A stretch of DNA of 14,655 nucleotides, from assembly GCA_000467935.1 (NCBI GenBank), contig KI259863.1, positions 1 through 14,655 on the forward strand. The letters run 5' to 3'. The position numbers and the translations under genes are program-made. Source of the DNA: Peptostreptococcaceae bacterium oral taxon 113 str. W5053. Its GTDB lineage: Bacteria; Bacillota; Clostridia; Tissierellales; Peptoniphilaceae. The notes below the pieces were generated by a model. It did no database searches, was not told where the DNA came from, and saw nothing but the letters and a program-made list of their open reading frames with translations. Positions 1 through 5,414 of this stretch are shown piece after piece (the stretch's first letter is position 1; each line of letters opens with the position of its first letter).

Positions 1-144
1 ACAAATATTAACAAGGTCTATGACCCGACACTTGCGTCTCGTGTCATAATAATGACAGAGGCAAATAGTTCAGTAAAATCAAAGGTTTTGAAGCTTCTAC
101 CAAAGTTAAAAACTGAAGAAACTGGTAGTTTATGTGTTGCTTAG
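1..144 (+). CDS. C-terminal end of an unidentified protein (cut by window edge)
   Basis: An open frame enters from the left edge and ends in TAG at 142-144, giving 47 residues that finish ...KTEETGSLCVA. The tail is rich in Lys, Leu and Ser (SSVKSKVLKLLPKLK), which suggests an amphipathic helix. I do not recognise the family. It lies upstream of a gene resembling a conjugative-element protein in the same direction, so it probably belongs to the same mobile element. Its start is outside the window. An in-frame ATG at 52 exists but has no convincing ribosome-binding site, so this is more likely a real C-terminus than a small gene. Confidence 0.45.
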   Translation, partial: TNINKVYDPTLASRVIIMTEANSSVKSKVLKLLPKLKTEETGSLCVA

Positions 145-187
145 AGCCACTATCTACTAAAATAATGGTTGTAAGCAGCACATAAGC
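128..187. repeat. Long imperfect inverted repeat (stem-loop) between two element genes
   Basis: The arm at 128-143 pairs with 172-187 over 16 positions, including two G-T wobbles, around a 28-nt loop. The core arms are TATGTGTTGCTTA and TAAGCAGCACATA. The stem contains most of the last codons and stop of the upstream frame and sits just before the ribosome-binding site of the next gene. No T-run follows, so it is not a classical terminator. An RNA structure affecting the next gene, or a DNA-processing site, are both possible. Confidence 0.5.
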
Positions 188-210
188 CGAAGAGAAAAAA
201 GAGGTAGTGT

Positions 211-492
211 GTGCGATGGATATTAAAAATTATCTTATTTCCGATTAGTCTTGTTTTATCAATTTTGACTGCTTTTCTGACATTCTTACTTGGTATAGGA
301 ACAGCATTGCTTTATATCGTTATGGTGTTCTGCATTTTTGGGGCATTAGCTTCTTTTATTCAAGGAGAAGTCGGAATAGGTATATCGGGCTTGGTTATCG
401 GTTTCCTATTTAGTCCTTATGGGCTTCCGATGATAGGAGCTACTGTGATAGCATTTATTGAATTGATAAATGATAAGATTAAAGCGGTGTAA
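211..492 (+). CDS. Small multi-pass membrane protein, CD1845-like (conjugative element associated)
   Basis: This 93-residue protein is almost entirely hydrophobic. Likely membrane segments are residues 5-27, 28-50 and 56-86, and the tail ELINDKIKAV is charged. It starts at GTG 211, preceded by GAGGTAG at 201-207. From memory it closely resembles the CD1845 family, small membrane proteins of Tn1549/CTn-type conjugative elements of Clostridia and relatives; their function is unknown. Full length and the absence of frameshifts suggest it is intact. The next gene follows after 29 nt in the same direction. The family call rests on recognised sequence character and could not be confirmed by a search. 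Confidence 0.7.
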   Translation: MRWILKIILFPISLVLSILTAFLTFLLGIGTALLYIVMVFCIFGALASFIQGEVGIGISGLVIGFLFSPYGLPMIGATVIAFIELINDKIKAV

Positions 493-521
493 GCAAATGC
501 AAATGTTTGGAGGTGCGGGGT

Positions 522-842
522 ATGGCTTCAAGTAAAAAATATTTAGATTTCATTTTAGAACAACTATCCGAGTTGGAAGAAATAACATATAGATCAATGA
601 TGGGCGAATATATTGTTTATTATCGCGGGAAAATTGTTGGTGGAATTTATGATGATAGGTTTTTAGTGAAGCCTGTTAAATCTGCAATAGCATATATGCC
701 AAATGCAAAGTATGAGTTGCCATATGATGGAGCAAAGGAAATGCTATTGGTAGATGATGTTGACAACAAAGAATTTTTAACCGGCTTATTCAATTCAATG
801 TATGATGAGTTACCTGCACCAAAACCAAAGAAAAAGAAATAA
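522..842 (+). CDS. TfoX/Sxy N-terminal-domain family protein
   Basis: The protein has 106 residues. The start is set at ATG 522 because GGAGG lies at 509-513 with 8-nt spacing; a TTG further upstream (507) would overlap that site. The features MMGEYIVYYRGKIVGGIYDDRFLVKP and the acidic LLVDDVDN stretch fit the TfoX N-terminal domain, which in full-length TfoX/Sxy is joined to a C-terminal domain and acts in competence gene regulation. Here only the N-terminal domain is present, ending in a basic PKPKKKK tail. Stand-alone copies are common in Clostridia, often on mobile elements, and have no established role. It is probably co-transcribed with the CD1845-like gene upstream. Confidence 0.8.
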   Translation: MASSKKYLDFILEQLSELEEITYRSMMGEYIVYYRGKIVGGIYDDRFLVKPVKSAIAYMPNAKYELPYDGAKEMLLVDDVDNKEFLTGLFNSMYDELPAPKPKKKK

Positions 843-927
843 TCAAATTTGAATTTGTAGAATAGGTTGTTTATATTAGCTTAACAAAAAAACAGCATTG
901 CAACTGTTGGTTGACATATTTCCAAGG

Positions 928-972
928 CGGTTTGGTAGCCATGCAACCGATTGGTTTGATATAACTAAACCA
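928..972. promoter_or_regulatory. Cluster of GGTTT half-sites, possible operator of the XRE gene
   Basis: Upstream of the XRE regulator there is an inverted repeat TGGTTT (952-957) / AAACCA (967-972) with a 9-nt spacer. Further half-sites are CGGTTT at 928-933 and, reversed, AACCG at 945-949. The inverted pair ends 22 nt before the regulator's ATG. XRE regulators often bind such sites to repress themselves, so autoregulation is a reasonable inference, not shown here. Confidence 0.35.
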
Positions 973-993
973 TAAAAGAAAGGAGTGTGCGTT

Positions 994-1617
994 ATGAAGA
1001 TAGCAGACAGAATACAGTATTTGAGAAAAACAAACGGAATTTCACAGGAAGAACTTGCAGACAAGGTTGGAGTATCTCGGCAGGCGGTTTCAAAATGGGA
1101 AAGTGAACAAAGCTTGCCGGATTTGGAAAAAATAATTACCATGAGCGATTACTTCGGAGTTACAACCGATTACATTCTAAAAGGAATTGAACCAGTTGCA
1201 GATAAAGAGCAGAAAAGCTCTGAGCTAACAAGCAAGATACTATATATCGCATCAACAGCATTTGTTGCGATTGGATTATTTAGTGCTTTTGCAGGCTGGC
1301 ATGAAACGCAAACCATGGATACCATATGGGGTTCAATGATTATTCAGGCCGTTGGAATTGCTGGATACTTTATCGGGCGGTTACTCTCTGCAGCAAGGCC
1401 GCCTTTTGCTGTCAACTGGCTTAATCTCAGCGGGTTCTTATTCATGCCTTTTTCTATGGTTACGGGTGCAATTTCTATCGCACTTTTCAAACAAGGGTGG
1501 ATTGCCCCATACCCTATCGGCATTGCTCATGTTGTATTGTTTGTTATAGTGTATATTAGTATTTGTGCCATAAGCTTTATTGTGTTGAAAAGACGAATAA
1601 CGGGAGTGCTGGTTTGA
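994..1617 (+). CDS. XRE-family transcriptional regulator with C-terminal membrane segments
   Basis: The start is ATG 994, with AAAGGAG at 978-984 and 9-nt spacing; the GTG at 985 is too close to that site. The product has 207 residues. Residues 5-60 form a Cro/cI-type helix-turn-helix, with SQEELADKVGVSRQAVSKWE carrying the recognition helix. About 20 polar residues follow, then four likely membrane helices near 81-101, 111-131, 142-165 and 174-198. Such HTH-plus-membrane proteins are common in Firmicutes and are thought to sense an envelope or membrane signal, but the ligand here is unknown. It stands alone, flanked by a possible operator upstream and a terminator downstream, and may be a later insertion into the element. 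Confidence 0.85.
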   Translation: MKIADRIQYLRKTNGISQEELADKVGVSRQAVSKWESEQSLPDLEKIITMSDYFGVTTDYILKGIEPVADKEQKSSELTSKILYIASTAFVAIGLFSAFAGWHETQTMDTIWGSMIIQAVGIAGYFIGRLLSAARPPFAVNWLNLSGFLFMPFSMVTGAISIALFKQGWIAPYPIGIAHVVLFVIVYISICAISFIVLKRRITGVLV

Positions 1618-1684
1618 TGACAAATCCCAGCTTATCGAGCTGAACAAAACTAAATACTGGAGATACAAGGCGATTAAGAAATAG
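1601..1684 (+). pseudogene. Possible C-terminal fragment of a lost element gene
   Basis: A frame without a start codon, open after the stop at 1598-1600, reads through to TAG at 1682-1684 and contains LIELNKTKYWRYKAIKK. Its stop lies inside the following terminator hairpin, as expected for the true 3' end of a gene. It overlaps the last codons of the XRE gene in another frame. The rest of the putative gene is missing, perhaps replaced by the XRE cassette. The family is not recognised, and chance openness cannot be excluded at this length. Confidence 0.25.
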
Positions 1685-1703
1685 AAAATCTTAGTCGCTT
1701 TTT
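1670..1703 (+). terminator. Rho-independent terminator
   Basis: Stem GCGATTAAGA (1670-1679) pairs with TCTTAGTCGC (1689-1698) through one G-T wobble, with a 9-nt loop, and is followed by TTTTT. It would end transcription from the XRE gene or the older gene whose tail it overlaps. Confidence 0.75.
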
Positions 1704-1740
1704 CTTATGCAAAAAATTAAAAAGAGAGGGGGTGTGGAAA

Positions 1741-1995
1741 GTGGAATTTGATTATTTTTATAACAGGGACGGAGACCGTTTCAGCTACTATATGCTACCG
1801 AAAATTTTTGCAAAAGTCATCAAAAGTTCGAGAATAGAATATATACGGACAAGACTCTATTCCTCATGGCAAAATAAAGAAGTAGAAAGAAGTCATAAGG
1901 TAGACAAGAACTATTCTACAACAGAAGAAGATTTAAAAGTGAAGTCGAGATGTACAAATCATTTGAAAGACATAGTACAGAGACCAATCCTATAG
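1741..1995 (+). pseudogene. RepA-like replication initiator remnant, N-terminus only
   Basis: GTG 1741 follows a strong GAGGGGG site. The first 20 or so residues (EFDYFYNRDGDRFSYYMLPK) look like the start of the RepA_N-type replication initiators carried by Tn1549-like elements and Firmicute plasmids. After about residue 22 the sequence no longer resembles that family, and the frame runs to TAG at 1993-1995, giving only 84 residues where RepA proteins usually exceed 200. No other frame restores the family pattern immediately downstream. The simplest reading is that a deletion or rearrangement joined the start of repA to unrelated DNA. The family call is by recognition only. Confidence 0.5.
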
Positions 1996-2075
1996 CAAGA
2001 AGCGTGTTAAGTTTTAGAATGCCGAATGAAATAGTATCGGGATATTTCTCAAAGGGTAACATATGCTTTGACAAC
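1899..2075 (+). pseudogene. Unidentified frame fragment, probably element debris
   Basis: A different frame from the RepA-like remnant is open from after the stop at 1896-1898 to TAA at about 2073-2075. It contains a plausible protein-like stretch, ETNPIARSVLSFRMPNEIVS, beyond ATG 1950. No convincing ribosome-binding site precedes that ATG. With the broken repA start it suggests that 1,741-2,075 consists of joined gene pieces. The family is not recognised; a chance open frame in AT-rich DNA is the alternative. Confidence 0.25.
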
Positions 2076-2130
2076 TAAGAAAGTAAAGTTCATAATTGTT
2101 TTAAATTGCATACTCGTAGAGGAGGAAAGT

Positions 2131-2874
2131 TTGAAGATTAAATTAATATCAGCACCTATGACAAATGATACAAATAAGAATTTGGATACGCTTAAAAATT
2201 ATATCAAGAATAGTGACGGTATGGATTTGTTGGTTTTTGGAGAATCATTTTTACAAGGGTTTAACGGGTTAACTTGGGATTATGAGAAAGATAAGGACAT
2301 AGCAATATCTATTGATAATCATAAAATAAGAAGCTTAAGAAGTTTATCAAGTGAAAAGAACATAGCGATTTCTTTTGGTTTTTTTGAACGATTTGAAAAC
2401 AACATCTACTCGTCCAATCTCATTATCGATAAGAATGGAAAAGTACTGGATATATACAGACGAGTTTCGAAAACGTGGACGATTAAAAATGCAACTCAAG
2501 AGTATAGGTCCGGAAATGAATTTAAAACAGTTGATTTTATGGGAACTAAATTACTTGTTGCAATCTGTGGAGATCTTTGGTTTGAAAAAAATATAGAGAC
2601 GATGAATAAGTTAAATCCGGATTTTATATTGTGGCCATTGTATATAGACTATACTGAGGATGAGTGGCTCAATGGTGCATGTGAAGAATATAAGGAACAA
2701 GTTTCTAAATTGAAAGCGCCTGTATTAATGGTGAATTCATATATGAAAGATGGCGCAGAAGCTGTTGGAGGAGCCTATTTATTCTCCAAAGGAGAAATAA
2801 AAAATACTTTACCTTTAGGAAGTATAGGAGAAATAATAATACATTTTAATGAAAAACGGAGGAGAATCAAATGA
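2131..2874 (+). CDS. Carbon-nitrogen hydrolase (nitrilase superfamily)
   Basis: This 247-residue protein has the three catalytic positions of nitrilase-superfamily amidases: Glu38 (VFGESF), Lys114 (RRVSKTW) and Cys146 (VAICGDLWF). The superfamily hydrolyses or condenses C-N bonds in amides, nitriles or N-carbamyl compounds; the substrate here cannot be told. The start is set at TTG 2131, because GAGGAGG at 2119-2125 lies just upstream and the family's first strand (KIKLISAPM) begins there. An upstream TTG at 2068 in frame would add residues that do not fit. No signal peptide is seen, so it should be cytoplasmic. It looks like intact cargo of the decayed mobile element, and its stop overlaps the next start (ATGA). 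Confidence 0.85.
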   Translation: MKIKLISAPMTNDTNKNLDTLKNYIKNSDGMDLLVFGESFLQGFNGLTWDYEKDKDIAISIDNHKIRSLRSLSSEKNIAISFGFFERFENNIYSSNLIIDKNGKVLDIYRRVSKTWTIKNATQEYRSGNEFKTVDFMGTKLLVAICGDLWFEKNIETMNKLNPDFILWPLYIDYTEDEWLNGACEEYKEQVSKLKAPVLMVNSYMKDGAEAVGGAYLFSKGEIKNTLPLGSIGEIIIHFNEKRRRIK

Positions 2875-2990
2875 GAAAGATTTTATCCGTTTTTTTCTTG
2901 TTCCATCGTTTTGAATACCGGAGGGAGAATAATTTATTGATTATTTTTTTCAAAGAAGCTCATCGGATAAATTATGGCGACTTTTCTTGA
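2871..2990 (+). pseudogene. Truncated ORF at the mobile element/chromosome junction
   Basis: ATG 2871 overlaps the nitrilase stop codon (ATGA) and has a strong GGAGGAG at 2858-2864 with 6-nt spacing, which strongly suggests a true, coupled gene start. The product begins MRKILSVFFL, like the start of a signal peptide or membrane helix, but then turns into an unconvincing sequence and stops at 2988-2990, inside the -35 box of the tRNA promoter. I infer that a longer second gene of the nitrilase operon was cut off near 2,895-2,900, where chromosomal DNA begins. A genuine 39-residue peptide is less likely. Confidence 0.4.
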
Positions 2991-3015
2991 AAAGAACAGT
3001 ATTTTATGATATACT
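2987..3015 (+). promoter_or_regulatory. Sigma-A-type promoter of the tRNA-Glu gene
   Basis: TTGAAA (2987-2992), a 17-nt spacer and TATACT (3010-3015) make a near-consensus promoter, placed 20 nt before the first base of the tRNA. Confidence 0.8.
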
Positions 3016-3035
3016 AACGAAGTCCGAAAGGTTGC

Positions 3036-3110
3036 GGCCCCATGGTCAAGTGGTTAAGACGTCACCCTCTCAAGGTGGAGTCACGAGTTCGATCCTCGTT
3101 GGGGCTACCA
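3036..3110 (+). tRNA. tRNA-Glu, anticodon CUC
   Basis: The 75-nt cloverleaf is complete. The acceptor stem GGCCCCA (3036-3042) pairs with TGGGGCT (3100-3106). The D stem is GTC/GAC (3045-3047, 3058-3060). The anticodon stem is TCACC/GGTGG (3062-3066, 3074-3078) around loop CTCTCAA, so the anticodon is CUC (3069-3071), which reads GAG. The T stem ACGAG/CTCGT encloses TTCGATC. The discriminator A and the CCA end (3108-3110) are encoded. The first pair is G1-U72, a wobble rather than a Watson-Crick pair. The general sequence fits bacterial tRNA-Glu. It is a single-gene unit with its own promoter and terminator. Confidence 0.95.
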
Positions 3111-3111
3111 T

Positions 3112-3135
3112 GCCACAGTTTCTGTGGCTTTTTTT
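3112..3135 (+). terminator. Terminator of the tRNA-Glu gene
   Basis: GCCACAG (3112-3118) and CTGTGGC (3122-3128) form a perfect 7-bp stem with a 3-nt loop, followed by seven T residues. It starts two bases after the encoded CCA end. Confidence 0.9.
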
Positions 3136-3177
3136 GTAGGATGATTTTTTGATATCAATTTTGTTATAGAGTGAGAA

Positions 3178-3201
3178 AGAAAGAAACTTTCTGCTTTTTT
3201 T
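3178..3201 (+). terminator. Weak hairpin with T-run upstream of pcrA
   Basis: AGAAAG (3178-3183) and CTTTCT (3187-3192) can pair around AAA, followed by GC and seven T residues. The stem is short and AT-rich. It could be a weak terminator or attenuator in the pcrA leader, or simply chance in a purine/pyrimidine-rich stretch. Confidence 0.3.
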
Positions 3202-3225
3202 ATTGAGTCTTTAAGGAGGAGATGG

Positions 3226-5412
3226 ATGGCTTATTTAGACGGATTAAATCAAAAACAATATGAGGCGGTGATGAATGGAGACGGTCAACTTTTGATTTTG
3301 GCAGGAGCCGGATCCGGAAAGACAAAAGTGTTGACCACCAAAATTGCATACCTGTTAAAAGAAAAGCATATTGACAGTCGTGAAATTGTAGCCATTACCT
3401 TCACAAACAAGGCAGCGAAAGAGATGAAAGATCGTTTGTCCGGAATTTTGGGAGAAGATGTGGTATATCCCATGTGGGTTGGCACTTTTCATTCCGTTTG
3501 CGGACGAATTCTAAGAAAGCATATTAAGCATTTAGGCTTTACAGGACAATTTACGATTTACGATCGAAATGATCAGAAGCAGCTTTTAAAGGAAATTTTA
3601 AAAGAATTAGGGTGGAATGCAAAAAACATAAGTCTGAACGGGATTCTTTCCGTAATCAGCAAGGAAAAGAACAGCGGTGTTTCTCCGGAGGAGTACGGAG
3701 CAAGGGAATATTATTATGAATTTCCCAAACAAATCGCAACTCTTTATCCCATGTACGAAGAGAAAAAGAAAAAATATAATGCTTTGGATTTTGATGACAT
3801 GCTTCTTTTTACTTTGGAATTGATGCGAACCGTTCCGGAAGTGGCTATGGAGTATCGCAATCGTTTCCGATATGTTTTTGTAGATGAATATCAGGATACA
3901 AATCGAGTGCAATACGAATTGATTCGAGAGTTTTCCGCTTTGCATGAAAATATTTGTGTGGTAGGCGATGTGGATCAATCCATTTACGGTTTTCGAGGCG
4001 CGGATATTCAAAATATTTTAGATTTTGAAAAAGATTATCCCAAAGCTCAGGTGATTAAGCTGGAGGAAAATTATCGTTCCACCGGTCATATCTTAAGCTT
4101 AGCCAACCGAGTGATTGCAAATAACGAAGAGCGTATTGAAAAAAATCTGTGGACCAAAAATCCGAAAGGAGAGAAGGTTCATTATAAACAGTCTTATTCC
4201 GATGATGAGGAGGCCTATCATGTGGTGGATCAGATTCAGCGTCTGGAGGGAGATTATCCCTATAACGAGATGGCTATTTTGTATCGCACCAATGCGCAAT
4301 CCCGCTTGTTTGAAGATGCATTAATGCGTAAACATATTCCCTATCGGGTTATTGGCGGGCTGAAGTTCTATGATCGTAAGGAAATCAAAGATTTAATTGC
4401 CTATTTACAGCTTTTGGTCAATCCTCAGGATGATATCGCACTAAGGCGCATCATCAATTCACCGAAAAGGGGCATTGGAGATACGACTTTGGATAAATTG
4501 GAAAAGTACGCTCACGGGAAAGATAAAACGATTTATGAAATCTTACCGGAATCCGCTCAGGTGACGAATAGCGGGACGACCAGGAAATTGCTCAATTTCT
4601 ATGAACTGATGGAAAATTTAAAACAAGATGTAAAAAAATACAATTTGACAGATTTTGTCATCCATATGATTGAAGAAACGGCTTACGCTCGTTCCTTGGA
4701 ACAGTCGGAAGCGATTGAAGATAAAAGTCGTTTGGAAAATATCGAGTCGTATGTGTCCAGTATTGCCGCTTTTGCACAGAGTAATCCGGAAGCGGGTTTA
4801 GCGGAGTATTTAAATACGGTAAGTCTTTATTCGGATACGGATAAAACGGAAGAAAGGAATGGAGTCAATCTCCTGACTATCCACAGCGCTAAAGGCTTGG
4901 AATTCGATGTTGTTTTTTTAGTCGGTATGGAAGAAGGCTTATTTCCTTCCAAACAGGCGGAAACGGAACATGAAAAAGAGGAAGAGCGCAGATTGTGTTA
5001 TGTGGCATTGACACGAGCGCGTAAAAAATTATATTTATCGTCGGCAGAGAACCGAAGGGTATATGGCAGCTTTGAATGTCATATTCCTTCCAGATTTATT
5101 GAGGAGATGGAAGAAGAAGTGGAAAAAGAAAAAGATACGGCAAAAGAACCCAGTGTTCAGCGCAATACTTATGGAGTAAAGGATCAGGAACAGTTATTGG
5201 GAAGTCTCCAGTATCAAGGCGGTTTAAATGAAGAAGTAAAAATTGTTCAACGCAAGGACAATGGACCTCTGAGGGAAGGCGATCGAATTAAACATCAAAC
5301 TTTCGGAGAAGGGACGGTCGTTGCTGTAGCCGGAGATTTGTTAACCGTTTCTTTTGCAGGAAAAGGGATTAAGCGAATGAAAAAGGACATACCGCAAATA
5401 GAAAGGATATAG
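3226..5412 (+). CDS. pcrA: ATP-dependent DNA helicase PcrA (UvrD/Rep family)
   Basis: A full-length 728-residue SF1A 3'-5' helicase. Visible motifs in order: Q-motif LNQKQYEAV (7-15), Walker A AGAGSGKT (26-33), Ia AITFTNKAA (56-64), Walker B DEYQDT (220-225), motif III GDVDQSIYGFRGAD (247-260), YRST of motif IV, motif V TIHSAKGLEFD (551-561) and motif VI VALTRAR (593-599). The last 50 residues (IKHQTFGEGTVVAV...) form the Tudor-like domain typical of PcrA, known to contact RNA polymerase. PcrA unwinds DNA in repair, displaces RecA and supports rolling-circle replication. AAGGAGGA at 3213-3220 precedes ATG 3226. It is first in the operon; the stop is 2 nt before ligA. Confidence 0.97.
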   Translation: MAYLDGLNQKQYEAVMNGDGQLLILAGAGSGKTKVLTTKIAYLLKEKHIDSREIVAITFTNKAAKEMKDRLSGILGEDVVYPMWVGTFHSVCGRILRKHIKHLGFTGQFTIYDRNDQKQLLKEILKELGWNAKNISLNGILSVISKEKNSGVSPEEYGAREYYYEFPKQIATLYPMYEEKKKKYNALDFDDMLLFTLELMRTVPEVAMEYRNRFRYVFVDEYQDTNRVQYELIREFSALHENICVVGDVDQSIYGFRGADIQNILDFEKDYPKAQVIKLEENYRSTGHILSLANRVIANNEERIEKNLWTKNPKGEKVHYKQSYSDDEEAYHVVDQIQRLEGDYPYNEMAILYRTNAQSRLFEDALMRKHIPYRVIGGLKFYDRKEIKDLIAYLQLLVNPQDDIALRRIINSPKRGIGDTTLDKLEKYAHGKDKTIYEILPESAQVTNSGTTRKLLNFYELMENLKQDVKKYNLTDFVIHMIEETAYARSLEQSEAIEDKSRLENIESYVSSIAAFAQSNPEAGLAEYLNTVSLYSDTDKTEERNGVNLLTIHSAKGLEFDVVFLVGMEEGLFPSKQAETEHEKEEERRLCYVALTRARKKLYLSSAENRRVYGSFECHIPSRFIEEMEEEVEKEKDTAKEPSVQRNTYGVKDQEQLLGSLQYQGGLNEEVKIVQRKDNGPLREGDRIKHQTFGEGTVVAVAGDLLTVSFAGKGIKRMKKDIPQIERI

Positions 5413-5414
5413 TT

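Noticed and set aside
876..1142. 88-codon minus-strand frame over the XRE gene
   Set aside because: Antisense to a clear HTH gene, no ribosome-binding site and no family character.
3036..3110. tRNA 3' end as integration site of the left-hand element
   Set aside because: The element-like DNA lies on the 5' side, upstream of the tRNA promoter, and no repeat of the tRNA 3' end was seen in the window.
3136..3225. Riboswitch or T-box leader before pcrA
   Set aside because: The 90-nt region is too short and lacks T-box or known aptamer features; only a weak hairpin is seen.
3607..4011. 134-codon minus-strand frame inside pcrA
   Set aside because: It overlaps essential helicase motifs and has low-complexity content; a shadow of pcrA.
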